NCBI GenBank assembly: GCA_017458585.1
Contig: JAFTAJ010000032.1
Location: 1-39,856 of the forward strand
Direction of reading: 5' to 3'
Length of the DNA: 39,856 nucleotides
DNA from: Bacteroidaceae bacterium
GTDB taxonomy: Bacteria; Bacteroidota; Bacteroidia; Bacteroidales; Bacteroidaceae
How positions within the stretch are numbered: position 1 is the stretch's first letter; the number at the start of each line of letters is the position of its first letter. The notes under the pieces were generated by a model. It did not search any database, was not told where the DNA came from, and saw only the letters and a program-made list of their open reading frames with translations. The position numbers were made by a program, and so were the translations under genes. Of this stretch, positions 1-8,191 are shown in pieces.

Positions 1-75
1 AGTTTCCAACGAAGTCCGCTTTAGTTAGTGACGAAGTCCGCTTTAGTTTGGACGAAGGCCGCTTAAAATTTGGCG
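1..75. repeat. Left 21-22 nt tandem array (enters from outside the window)
   Basis: Three units of about 22 nt carry the shared words ACGAAGTCCGC and TTTAGT; the third is degenerate. The array probably continues to the left of the window. A related array of 21-nt units is at 39305-39427. In both places the array precedes the same 105-bp core element in the same orientation. No spacers and no cas genes are present, so it is not a CRISPR array. Confidence 0.75.
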
Positions 76-120
76 AGGTGCGCGTAAGTTTTTGGGAGGT
101 CGAGGTAAAATTTAGCAAGG

Positions 121-255
121 GTGCAACTGGCTGATTTTCATGCAGTTGCCCAAATCGCCATATTCGCGCTATTTCGGTGCGATGTCCAGTTCGTTTTCGT
201 ACACGCGATTCTAGAGGCCTCAAAAGGGGCTTTTTAGTACGAAATATTTTGACAA
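121..255. repeat. Conserved interspersed element, copy 1
   Basis: This is a direct repeat of 39485-39620. The best-conserved core is 151-255 against 39516-39620: 105 bp with 7 differences counted by eye. It contains the words ATTCGCGCTATTTCGGTGC and TCGTACACGCGATTCTAGAG. It ends in a GGGGCTTTTT stretch, which in this copy can form a short GCCTC/GGGGC stem followed by T residues, and then in CGAAATATTTTGAC. The last word is also found at 39010. No open reading frame fits it. It may be an untranslated RNA or a multi-copy genomic repeat. Confidence 0.8.
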
Positions 256-431
256 TGGCGGCTTGCGGGAGAGTATTTCGCACAGAAATCACGGAAATCA
301 CAGAAGTTAAACGATAACGAAAACGAAAACGATAATTCGGCAAGCTCATCACAAGTAAACGGAAACAAAAATTAGGAAAAATCTCCGCTTTGCGGAGACA
401 AAAAATAAGAAAAACAAAAACCAGAAAAACC

Positions 432-544
432 CCAATGAGCCACGTATTGCATACGTTCTTACCGCAGCCTCTGCATCTGGCTGCAAGCAAGCTCGCGCCA
501 CACGCAGCGACTACGCCAAGGAGCTAACGCTCACGGCTCATTGG
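432..544. repeat. Nested hairpin element with 10-bp outer arms
   Basis: The outer arms CCAATGAGCC (432-441) and GGCTCATTGG (535-544) are perfect inverted repeats. Inside lie ACGTAT-TGC-ATACGT (442-456) and GCAGCC...GGCTGC (464-484). The element is flanked by TTACATC heptamers. In design it resembles the hairpin arrays at 22382-22450 and 36574-36840. No tRNA or known RNA family was recognised. Confidence 0.6.
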
Positions 545-561
545 CAAAAACAAAGAAAAAT

Positions 562-706
562 TTTACATCATACATCACACTTCTTACATCTTACATCTTA
601 AACTCATCCTCCTGTCGAAGCCCCGTCTTATCCTGACGGATTAAAAGCTCTTGAAAAGCAAATACAGGAAAAACATCTGACTTTTTACATATTACATCTT
701 ACATCG
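562..706. repeat. TTACATC heptanucleotide tracts (two clusters)
   Basis: Units of the type TTACATC recur in 562-601 and again in 684-706, with about 80 bp of other sequence between the clusters. They belong to the same 7-nt-period class as ATTGACC and TAGGAGT elsewhere in the window. Confidence 0.7.
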
Positions 707-770
707 ACAAATGACGCTCACGGCTCATTGGCAAAAATAAGGCTCACTTGCGGAATCCTAGATAGCAGGA

Positions 771-860
771 CTAGCCTGGATAGCCGAGCTAGTCGTTCTA
801 GGGGTTCTAGGAGGGGATAGGAAACTCTAGGAGATTCTAGGAAATCCTAGGAGGGGTAGG
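771..860. repeat. CTAG-rich repeat block, copy 1
   Basis: A 22-bp sequence (771-792, beginning CTAGCCTGGATAGCC) recurs perfectly at 1585-1606. It is followed in both places by short units ending in CTAGG or ATAGG. The two blocks bracket the truncated DUF4357 gene, and this one abuts the point where that gene loses its 5' end. Confidence 0.75.
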
Positions 861-868
861 GTTATTGA

Positions 869-1513
869 TACATCGGAGAAACAACCAACGGCACAAAGCG
901 CATTAATAATCATAAGAGCCACAAATTGTTTTGGAACAAATGCCTGATGTTTGTAGCTAAAGATGACAGCATTAACAAGGCTGATGTGCTATATCTGGAG
1001 CGCAAGGCCATTGACCTGGCTACTGACTGCTCGCAATATGGTGTGATGAACGAGCAGCAGGGCAAGGAGATATCATTGTCGAATTATCAAAGAGACATCA
1101 TGGATGAGTTCTTCGATGATGTCTGTCTGCTGGCATCGTTTATTGGTTGTCCCATCTTCGAGAAGCAGGAAAAGACTAATATGAAGAACGGCGAGAACTT
1201 GTTCCATATCAAAGTGCGTGACTGTGATGCTCACGGCATCTTCAACGAGATAGACCATTCAATTCGTATTCTGAAAGGCAGTCTGCTACCTCAGAGCACG
1301 GTGCCTTCGTATAGGGACGGAGAAAAGCGCAATGCCATTATAGCTGCAATGTCTAAGCCTACTAAAGATGGGTTCTGGGAGTTGCAGCGCGACTATGTGC
1401 TGGCCAGCCCAAGCACCGCTGCCAGCTACTGCTCAGGTCGCAGTTGCAACGGCTGGACGCACTGGATTAATGATTCAGGTCAGTCGCTGGATGAGCTATA
1501 CAGAAGCGAATAA
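869..1513 (+). pseudogene. 5'-truncated GIY-YIG nuclease with C-terminal DUF4357 domain
   Basis: The reading frame opens at the codons for YIGETTNGTKR, which match the second (YIG) half of a GIY-YIG nuclease core; the TGA at 866-868 precedes them. The first (GIY) half and anything N-terminal are absent, and the DNA upstream is CTAG repeat. The rest looks intact: FWNKCLMFVAKDD and LERKAIDLA of the nuclease region, then a C-terminal DUF4357 signature (SPSTAASYCSGRS, NGWTHWIND, LDELYR). The only start inside the frame is a TTG at 926, which would give 195 residues without a full nuclease core. Family members probably act on DNA, but this copy should lack nuclease activity. Expression of the DUF4357 part alone cannot be excluded. 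Confidence 0.8.
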
Positions 1514-1522
1514 AGTTAACGA

Positions 1523-1550
1523 AAGCCCCTGAGCGCAAGCTTGGGGGCTT
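1523..1550 (+). terminator. Hairpin after the DUF4357 remnant
   Basis: AAGCCCC (1523-1529) pairs with GGGGCTT (1544-1550), starting 10 bp after the stop codon. There is no long T run, so intrinsic termination is only plausible. Confidence 0.45.
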
Positions 1551-1584
1551 ATCGTTGATAGGGGCGATAGGGGCTATAGCCGAG

Positions 1585-1640
1585 CTAGCCTGGATAGCCG
1601 AGCTAGCCGCACTAGGAGGGAATAGGAAAGTATAGGAGAT
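1585..1640. repeat. CTAG-rich repeat block, copy 2
   Basis: 1585-1606 repeats 771-792 exactly and is followed by ACTAGGAGG and ATAGG words as in copy 1. The unit TAGCCGAGCTAGCC also occurs twice in tandem here, starting near 1577. Confidence 0.75.
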
Positions 1641-1704
1641 GTATGAGGGCTGAGGGCAGAGGGTAATCCGCACACCCCCTCTCCGCGCTCCCACCCCTCA
1701 GTCG

Positions 1705-1749
1705 CACACCCCATCCCCCTTACGGGGACTTCCCCTAACTTAGGGGCAG
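1705..1749. repeat. C-rich/G-rich palindrome (CCCCT...AGGGG family)
   Basis: CACACCCCATCCCCC is followed by TTACGGGGAC and then TTCCCCTAACTTAGGGG, giving two adjacent self-complementary blocks. Close relatives are at 18176-18220, 22570-22615, 26655-26693, 30983-31027, 33310-33353, 38961-38977 and 39671-39706. The copy at 30983-31027 is nearly identical. Confidence 0.8.
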
Positions 1750-1763
1750 AATTATAGAGTTTA

Positions 1764-1818
1764 AGGGTTTAAGAACCTTTTTTTGCTACGCAAAACAATA
1801 TTGGGGAGTTTTTTGCGT
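1764..1818 (+). promoter_or_regulatory. Leader structures before the polysaccharide export cluster
   Basis: AGGGTT-TAAG-AACCTT (1764-1779) runs into a T7 stretch and looks like an intrinsic terminator or attenuator. It is followed by an inverted repeat ACGCAAAA (1788-1795)/TTTTGCGT (1811-1818). Further on, ATTGTACAT occurs twice, 11 bp apart (1851-1859 and 1862-1870), and could be a regulator site. No clear TAnnTTTG element was found here. Together this is a plausible control region for the cluster that starts at 1900; function is inferred. Confidence 0.4.
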
Positions 1819-1899
1819 TAAATAATGTAAATACACGCGCGAGAAAAGAAATTGTACATAAATTGTACATCGCAAATTGTAAAATTGAAAACCAAAGAT

Positions 1900-4428
1900 A
1901 TGACACGAAAAACTCTTATTATCGGCGCTATGCTCCTGATGGGGGCTTTGGGCGCGATGGCACAGAGCCAGATGACTGACGAGCAGGTGGCCACCTACGT
2001 TACCAATGAGATGCAGCGTGGAACCAGTCAGCAGACTATCGTCCGTAACCTCATGGGCAAGGGCGTGACTTTGAACCAGCTAAACAGGGTGAGGAAAAAC
2101 TATCTCTCCCGCCAAAACACTATGGCCGAGCTCAACTCGCCACTGCAGAAAGGCATCGACCGCAACCGCAAGGCGATGGACAAGGCCGACGACCAGAAGG
2201 CCGCCGACCAGCACATGCAGCAGATGAACCCCGTGGTGCCGCCATACGAGACGGTCAACAACGTGGCGCTCTACAACGAGCAGACGCAAGACTCGCTGCA
2301 GATATACATGGAGAGCCTGACCACGGCGAAGAAAATATTCGGTCACGATATATTCAACAAGGAGAACCTCACCTTTGAGCCCAACATGAATATGGCTACG
2401 CCCGCCAACTACACCCTCGGCGCCGGCGACCAGGTAATCATCGATGTGTGGGGCGCCACACAGAAGACCTTCGACTGCACAGTGTCGCCCGACGGCGTCA
2501 TCGTGATTGAGGATGTCGGCCCCATCCGCGTGGGAGGACTCAGCGTGCAGGCCGCCACAGCGGCCATCAAGAGCAAGCTGGGACAGTTCTACGGCGGCAG
2601 CCGCGTCAACCTGTCGGTGGGACAGACACGCACCATACAGGTGCAGGTGGTAGGCGAAGTGGAGGTGCCCGGCACATACTCACTCAGCGGACTGGCCTCA
2701 GCCTTCAACGCCCTTTATGCTGCGGGCGGCATCAACGATATCGGTACGCTGCGTAACATCAAGGTGTACCGCCAGAACAGAGTGCTCACCACCGTGGATG
2801 TGTATGACTACCTCATCAACGGCAACAGCTCAAGCGATGTGCGACTGCAGGACAAGGACATCATCGTGGTAGGCCCCTACGACTGCCTGGTGCAGATAGA
2901 CGGTAAGGTAAAGCGACCGATGTACTACGAGATGCGCTCCACGGAGAGCGTGAAGCAGCTGCTCCGCTTCTCCGGCGGCTACACCGGTGACGCCTACACG
3001 AAGAATATCCGCCTCTCGCGCAAGGGCGGCGAGGAGAGAAGCATCTACACCATCGACGAGTTTGAGATGGGCGGCTTCGCCGTGATGGACGGCGACGAAG
3101 TATATGTGGACAGCGTGGTGATGAAGTTCAGCAATATGGTTGAGGTGCGCGGCGCCGTCAACCATGCAGGACAGTTCCAGCTCGGTAACACCATACAGAG
3201 TGTCAAGGAGCTCATCGAGGCTGCCGACGGACTGAGAGAGGATGCCTACACCGAGCGCGCCGTGATGCACCGCCAGAGGAGCGACCTCAGCCTGGAGATG
3301 GTTGGCGTGGACCTCAAGGGCATCATGAATGGCACCACCGCCGATGTGGCTCTGCAGAAGAACGACCTGCTCTTCATCCCCAGCAAGACCGAGATGAGGG
3401 GCAAGTGGATATTCAACGTGAAGGGCGAGGTGGTCTATCCCGGCCAGTATCCCTTTGCCGACAACACCACGCTGCAAGACATCATACTGCAGTCGGGCGG
3501 ACTGACCGACGCCGCCAGTCTGGCACACGTCAATGTGTACAGGCGTATCTCCGACCCCACCGCCACCCAGGACAACGACCTGCTGGCCGAGCAGTTCTCA
3601 TTCCGACTTGACGAAAACTATAATATTATAAATAAGGATACAGTGTTCTACCTCAAGCCCTACGACGAGGTGAACATCCGTCGCAGCCCGAGCTACGAGG
3701 AGCAGCAGAATGTGTTTGTGAACGGATGTATCAACTTTGCCGGCTCCTACAGCATGACGCGCAAAGACTACCGACTGAGCGACCTGGTGAAGGCTGCCGG
3801 CGGCTTTACCTCGCTGGCATACGTGCCCGGAGCACGACTGACACGCCGACTCACCGACGACGAGAAAGTGCAGCGCGACAATGCCATGCGCCAGGCACAG
3901 ATACAGCTCTACGAGCAGGCACTGAAGGCCGAGAATGCCAAGATGGACTTTGAGAAAGCCGACACGCTGCTGAGCATGAAGATGAGCCTCGACGACACCT
4001 ACCCCGTGGCCGTGGACCTCGACAAGGCCGTGGCTACCCCCGGTGGCAGCTACGACATAGTGCTGCGCAAGGGCGACGTGCTCACCATCCCGCAGTTCAC
4101 CAACACCGTGAAGGTGAGCGGCGAAGTCAGCTACCCCATCAGCATGAACTACAAGAAGGGCGAGAAGCTCAAATACTATATCAACCACGCGGGTGGCTTC
4201 GCCAACAGGGCTAAGAAGAGAGCCGTGTACATCGTTTACGCCAATGGCGCCGTGGAGAAAGCCGAGCGCGGCTCCACCAAGGCTGTGCAGCCCGGATGCG
4301 AGATAGTGGTGCCCACCAAGGAGGAAAGCCAGAAGCTCTCCATGGCTGAGAAGATGGCCATCGGTACCGGAACAACATCTGTTGCGACAATGATTGTCAG
4401 CTTAATGAACATGATAAAGAACTGGTAA
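1900..4428 (+). CDS. SLBB-domain polysaccharide export outer-membrane protein (Wza-like)
   Basis: This protein should form the outer-membrane exit channel for a capsular polysaccharide or exopolysaccharide. The ATG at 1900 gives 842 residues and puts a signal peptide (MTRKTLIIGAMLLMGALG...AMAQ) at the very N-terminus; in-frame codons upstream of it are not needed. A polysaccharide-export domain begins near residue 168 (NYTLGAGDQVIIDVWG). At least six SLBB-type repeats follow, near 245, 330, 413, 503, 603 and 733, each with the form GEV..PG.Y or similar and a closing AGGF/SGGL. A hydrophobic stretch closes the protein (about 821-838). This long multi-SLBB form is usual in Bacteroidetes and much longer than E. 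coli Wza. It is the first gene of the cluster and is separated from the Wzz-like gene by an ATTGACC heptamer tract. Confidence 0.9.
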   Translation: MTRKTLIIGAMLLMGALGAMAQSQMTDEQVATYVTNEMQRGTSQQTIVRNLMGKGVTLNQLNRVRKNYLSRQNTMAELNSPLQKGIDRNRKAMDKADDQKAADQHMQQMNPVVPPYETVNNVALYNEQTQDSLQIYMESLTTAKKIFGHDIFNKENLTFEPNMNMATPANYTLGAGDQVIIDVWGATQKTFDCTVSPDGVIVIEDVGPIRVGGLSVQAATAAIKSKLGQFYGGSRVNLSVGQTRTIQVQVVGEVEVPGTYSLSGLASAFNALYAAGGINDIGTLRNIKVYRQNRVLTTVDVYDYLINGNSSSDVRLQDKDIIVVGPYDCLVQIDGKVKRPMYYEMRSTESVKQLLRFSGGYTGDAYTKNIRLSRKGGEERSIYTIDEFEMGGFAVMDGDEVYVDSVVMKFSNMVEVRGAVNHAGQFQLGNTIQSVKELIEAADGLREDAYTERAVMHRQRSDLSLEMVGVDLKGIMNGTTADVALQKNDLLFIPSKTEMRGKWIFNVKGEVVYPGQYPFADNTTLQDIILQSGGLTDAASLAHVNVYRRISDPTATQDNDLLAEQFSFRLDENYNIINKDTVFYLKPYDEVNIRRSPSYEEQQNVFVNGCINFAGSYSMTRKDYRLSDLVKAAGGFTSLAYVPGARLTRRLTDDEKVQRDNAMRQAQIQLYEQALKAENAKMDFEKADTLLSMKMSLDDTYPVAVDLDKAVATPGGSYDIVLRKGDVLTIPQFTNTVKVSGEVSYPISMNYKKGEKLKYYINHAGGFANRAKKRAVYIVYANGAVEKAERGSTKAVQPGCEIVVPTKEESQKLSMAEKMAIGTGTTSVATMIVSLMNMIKNW

Positions 4429-4431
4429 AAA

Positions 4432-4460
4432 CCATTGACCATTGACCATTGACTATTGAA
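4432..4460. repeat. ATTGACC heptanucleotide tract between export and chain-length genes
   Basis: Four 7-nt units (ATTGACC, ATTGACC, ATTGACT, ATTGAAA) fill the whole gap between the SLBB gene and the Wzz-like gene. Confidence 0.9.
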
Positions 4461-4464
4461 AATT

Positions 4465-5511
4465 ATGGCAAAGAAGAATAATATAAATATTGGAGAGATA
4501 ATCCGCAAGATTATTGCCCGCAAGAAATTGATGATTCGCAACCTAGTGATTGCGGCTGTGGTATTCGGCGGACTGATAATGTGTGTGCCCCGCACCTACA
4601 CTTGCGAGGTGACCATGGCACCCGAGTTTGGCAACACGTCCCCCAACGGATCGCTCGCCTCGATAGCCTCCAGCTTTGGCGTCAACCTGGGCAACGATGT
4701 GCAGACCGACGCCATCTCGCCCTCACTATACCCCGACCTACTGGAGTCGAAGCAGTTTATTGTCAGCCTCTTCCCCGTGAGAGTGAAGAGCCAGGACGGA
4801 CTCATCGACACCGACTACTACACCTACCTGAGCAAGTATCAGAAGAGCCCTTGGTGGAAGAGTCTAAGCAAATGGCTCAAAAACACGATTAAGGGCATAT
4901 TCTCCAAACCCAAGCCCAAGGACAAGGGCAACTATAAGAAAGCCAATCCTTTCCGTCTGACTGAAGAACAGTATAATATGGCGGAGAAGATAACCGGTAG
5001 GATAAACTGCTCCGTTGACCGCCGCAGCTACGTCATCACCATCCTCGTCACCGACCAAGACCCGCTGATTGCCGCCTCGATAGCCGACACTGTTAGAGTG
5101 CGACTGCAGAAATACATTACCGACTACCGCACCAGCAAGGCAAGAGGCGATTTGGAGTACTACACCAAGCTCTACAACGAAGCCAAGCAGGAATACGAAA
5201 GGACCATGAAGGAATATAGCGCTTACGCTGACAGCCATCGCGACATGATACTGCAGACCTTCATCTCACAACGCGACAAACTGGAGACTGCAATGCAGAT
5301 GGCCTTCAATGTCTATACCGCACTCAGCCAGCAATTAGAGACTGCCAAAGCTAAGGTGCAGGAGTGCACCCCCGCCTTCACTACCCTTAAGTGCGCCAGC
5401 GTGCCCGTCAAGCCCAGCGGTCCGAAGCGAGTGATGTTTGTGCTGGGTATGCTTATCCTCACTTTCATTGCCACTGCCTATTATATTGTGAAAGTAGATA
5501 AAAGGAGTTAG
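4465..5511 (+). CDS. Wzz/Wzc-type chain-length determinant protein
   Basis: The protein should sit in the inner membrane and set polymer length together with the Wzy polymerase and SLBB exporter. The ATG at 4465 gives 348 residues; the TTG at 4456 lies in repeat DNA and is less likely. It has the Wzz layout: N-terminal membrane segment (about 22-42, LVIAAVVFGGLIMCVP), a long periplasmic part with coiled coil (about 215-290, YNEAKQEYERTMKEY), the pre-membrane PxxP-like stretch VPVKPSGPKR, and a C-terminal membrane segment (VMFVLGMLILTFIATAYYIV). There is no C-terminal kinase domain, so it is a Wzz-type and not a full Wzc-type protein. Its last codons and TAG stop lie in a TAGGAGT repeat tract. 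Confidence 0.88.
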   Translation: MAKKNNINIGEIIRKIIARKKLMIRNLVIAAVVFGGLIMCVPRTYTCEVTMAPEFGNTSPNGSLASIASSFGVNLGNDVQTDAISPSLYPDLLESKQFIVSLFPVRVKSQDGLIDTDYYTYLSKYQKSPWWKSLSKWLKNTIKGIFSKPKPKDKGNYKKANPFRLTEEQYNMAEKITGRINCSVDRRSYVITILVTDQDPLIAASIADTVRVRLQKYITDYRTSKARGDLEYYTKLYNEAKQEYERTMKEYSAYADSHRDMILQTFISQRDKLETAMQMAFNVYTALSQQLETAKAKVQECTPAFTTLKCASVPVKPSGPKRVMFVLGMLILTFIATAYYIVKVDKRS

Positions 5512-5540
5512 GAGTTAGGAGTTAGGAATTAGGAGTTAAG
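5503..5540. repeat. TAGGAGT heptanucleotide tract supplying a stop codon and an SD site
   Basis: About five units of TAGGAGT/TAGGAAT. The first TAG is the stop of the Wzz-like gene (5509-5511). The last AGGAG (5531-5535) sits 6 bp before the GTG start of the flippase gene at 5542 and is a good Shine-Dalgarno match. Confidence 0.85.
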
Positions 5541-5541
5541 A

Positions 5542-6861
5542 GTGGGGCTTCATCTGACTGGAAATAAGCGAAAGATAGTCAACAACCTACTGTGGGCTAC
5601 CGGCGGCAAAGTGATAAACCTTGGCGGCACACTGATATTGGGCATCATCGTGGCCCGCTACCTCGGCCCCGAGCAGTATGGACTGATGAACTACATCATC
5701 AGTTATGTTTTTCTTTTCCAGACTCTGGCATGCTTCGGACTTGACAGCATAGAGGTGCGCGAGGAAGCCGCAGGCAATGTGCCCTTCACCACTATCATCG
5801 GCACCGCCTTCTGGATAAAGGTAGTGCTGGGCGTGGTGTGCATCGGACTGTCCATCGGCACTGCCATCATCATGGGCGAGGACGGCTATACCGTAGCCTT
5901 GATAGCGATGTACTCTTGCTACATCGTGTTCAACTCCTTCGTTGTCATACGCAACTACTTCACCTCGCTGGTGCAGAACAAGTACATTGTCCTCTCTGAG
6001 ATATTCCGCACCTTCGTAGGCATCGCCATCAAACTGACGCTGTGGGCTCTCGACTGCTCGCTCACCTGGTTTGTCGCCGCCTTTGCCTTTGACCATGTGC
6101 TGCTGGCCGGCGGCTATATCTCGTCGTACCGCCACAAGATAGGCAGGATGAAATATTGGCACTTCTCGATGTCGTATGCCAAGTATATGCTGAAGGAGTC
6201 GTTTCCTTTGCTGCTCACCAATGCCGCCGTGATTATCTACCAGCGCATCGACCAGGTGATGATAGGCCAGATGGTAAGCAAGGCTGACGTGGGCTATTTC
6301 TCCGTTGCCGCCAAGTTTGTGGAGGTGATGATATTCATTCCCGCCACCATAGCCCATACCATCTCTCCCGTGTTAGTCCAGCTCAGACAAAAGAGCGAAG
6401 AGGCCTACCGCATAAAGAGCCAGCAATTTATGAACATCTCAGTCTGGCTATGCTTCCTGTGTTGCATCGGTGTGTCAGTTATATCCTACTGGCTCGTTCT
6501 CTATACCTTCGGCACACAATATCTGCCTGCTGTTGCAATACTACAAGTTCTGTCCTTTAAAATGGTAAGTGTAGCCTTATCCAATGCCGGCGGAACATTA
6601 GTTATTGTAGAGCATTTGCAGAAGTGGGTCTTCTTCCGCGATATATTTGGATGCATCGTTTGCGTTGCTCTCAACTGGTGGCTTTTGCCTAAGTATGGTG
6701 CCATCGCTGCAGCGTTTGTAGCCATCGCCGCCAATCTCGCCGCCGGCTATGTGGCCGATTTGCTTGTGCCAGCCTATCGCCATATCTTCCGCCAACAAAC
6801 CAAAGCCCTCCTGCTTGGATGGCGCGACCTTTTCCATATAAAGCAACTGCTCAATTCATAA
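5542..6861 (+). CDS. Wzx-type polysaccharide flippase
   Basis: An integral membrane protein of the MOP/MATE-like polysaccharide exporter class that would flip lipid-linked repeat units across the inner membrane. It is 439 residues with many hydrophobic helices spread along its length, consistent with 12-14 membrane segments. It opens with NNLLWATGGKVINLGGTLIL and RYLGPEQYGLMNY, a typical start for this family. The start is a GTG with an AGGAG site 6 bp upstream provided by the repeat tract. Its stop is 1 bp before the polymerase gene, so the two are probably translationally coupled. Confidence 0.9.
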   Translation: MGLHLTGNKRKIVNNLLWATGGKVINLGGTLILGIIVARYLGPEQYGLMNYIISYVFLFQTLACFGLDSIEVREEAAGNVPFTTIIGTAFWIKVVLGVVCIGLSIGTAIIMGEDGYTVALIAMYSCYIVFNSFVVIRNYFTSLVQNKYIVLSEIFRTFVGIAIKLTLWALDCSLTWFVAAFAFDHVLLAGGYISSYRHKIGRMKYWHFSMSYAKYMLKESFPLLLTNAAVIIYQRIDQVMIGQMVSKADVGYFSVAAKFVEVMIFIPATIAHTISPVLVQLRQKSEEAYRIKSQQFMNISVWLCFLCCIGVSVISYWLVLYTFGTQYLPAVAILQVLSFKMVSVALSNAGGTLVIVEHLQKWVFFRDIFGCIVCVALNWWLLPKYGAIAAAFVAIAANLAAGYVADLLVPAYRHIFRQQTKALLLGWRDLFHIKQLLNS

Positions 6862-6862
6862 T

Positions 6863-8191
6863 ATGTTTCTGCTGCCGTTCATATATTTCAGTTTCCTGAC
6901 CTACTACCTCTACCGGAGGCAGGAGGGCATGACTATTGCTGTGTATATGTCGGCGCTATATGCCATCACGGCTTTCTGTGGCATAACAACCATACTGGGA
7001 GGCTACCTCGGCGAAGATGGTGGAATCCTCTATGAGAACCACAATGCGGAGTTTGGCCTGTTGCCCACGCTCTGCTACTGCGCCATAATCACTGCGACCA
7101 TTTGGCCCTTTACACGCTTCAACAATAGGAAGATAAAAGATGTAGAGTTGCTGAATCCCATAATACTCGACCTTTTTGGAGTTTTCATGATTCTGTTGTC
7201 GCTGCTCAATATCTATCTGGTGGCCGACTCCACTCTCGACATCCTCAACGGTGACTTCCGGGAACTGCGCCAGAGTGTATATGAAGGCGAAGAATCGGCT
7301 GCTTTTCTCAAGGCCCAGTCTATGCCGTATGTCTCCCACATATATCTGCTCAACATAATCACGATATTCGCACTCCCTCTTGCATTCTATAATATCACCC
7401 ACCACCGCCGCGCGTGGTGGTTCAATGGCCTATTGCTGTTCGCCTCTCTTGCCCAGCCTATTGCCGGCATCCAGACTGCCGACCGCACAGAGATAGCCTT
7501 TTGGGGACTCATGGCTCTATTCACCATTGTGATGTTCTGGCGCAAGATAACGCTGAAGGTAAAGGTCATTCTTGTTGTTGCAGCCGCGCCCTTCATAGCC
7601 GCTATGGCCTTATATCTCAGCGCTGTGACTACCGACCGCTTCGAAAAGAGCTATGCCGGGCCTACCGCTGCCGCGATGCAGTACGTTGGCCAGGGTTATA
7701 TCAACTTCTGCTATTTCTGGGAGCATGCCAAGTCGGACTATATCTCCACCGAGCGCGAGTTCCCACTCTTCAACCGTATCTTCACCGGCAAGGTCTCCGA
7801 CGGTGAGCGACGAAATGTACGCTCTGCCGAGCAAGGATTCTACATCAGCGTCTTCCCCACCTTTATCGGCGACGTTATGCTCGACCTCACTCTGCCTGGT
7901 ATGATAATCTGGGTATTAGCATTTATTGCCATCTGCTATCGCTGCATCCCCTCCACTAACGACAGCGACGATACGGGAGAAGAGCACACCACTACCATAC
8001 ATGCAGCCGACTACCTGACGGTATTCCTATTAGGCATAGTGCCCACCTTCGGCATATTCTACTACCGTTTCTTCAACTACAAAAGTACGCTAATGATACT
8101 GTGCGTGGTCATAGTGATATATCTTTCCAAACACACCTTCACCCTATTCAACGACGACAATGAAGATAGTAGCAATAATAGTGACATATAA
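6863..8191 (+). CDS. Wzy-like O-antigen/capsule repeat-unit polymerase
   Basis: A 442-residue protein dominated by hydrophobic helices, with a larger hydrophilic loop around residues 260-330 (GQGYINFCYFWEHA...YISTEREFPLFNRIF). Length, hydropathy and position just after a Wzx flippase fit an oligosaccharide repeat-unit polymerase, which would join flipped units in the periplasm. Such polymerases have little sequence conservation, so the call rests on topology and context. It overlaps the next gene by 32 bp. Confidence 0.75.
   Translation: MFLLPFIYFSFLTYYLYRRQEGMTIAVYMSALYAITAFCGITTILGGYLGEDGGILYENHNAEFGLLPTLCYCAIITATIWPFTRFNNRKIKDVELLNPIILDLFGVFMILLSLLNIYLVADSTLDILNGDFRELRQSVYEGEESAAFLKAQSMPYVSHIYLLNIITIFALPLAFYNITHHRRAWWFNGLLLFASLAQPIAGIQTADRTEIAFWGLMALFTIVMFWRKITLKVKVILVVAAAPFIAAMALYLSAVTTDRFEKSYAGPTAAAMQYVGQGYINFCYFWEHAKSDYISTEREFPLFNRIFTGKVSDGERRNVRSAEQGFYISVFPTFIGDVMLDLTLPGMIIWVLAFIAICYRCIPSTNDSDDTGEEHTTTIHAADYLTVFLLGIVPTFGIFYYRFFNYKSTLMILCVVIVIYLSKHTFTLFNDDNEDSSNNSDI

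Larger units (their letters stand above)
256..868. other. Gene-free repeat-rich stretch
   Basis: No credible coding region was found here. The stretch holds a small hairpin (382-398, stem TCTCCGC/GCGGAGA), a larger inverted repeat with inner hairpins (432-544), TTACATC heptamer tracts, a second copy of the words GCTCACGGCTCATTGGCAAAAA (near 714-735, first copy near 528-549), and a CTAG-rich repeat block that runs up to the truncated gene at 869. Confidence 0.7.

Noticed and set aside
1788-1818. Invertible promoter (phase-variable capsule switch) before the SLBB gene
   Set aside because: The inverted repeat has only 8-bp arms 15 bp apart, no promoter lies between them, and no invertase gene is in the window; more likely a plain hairpin.
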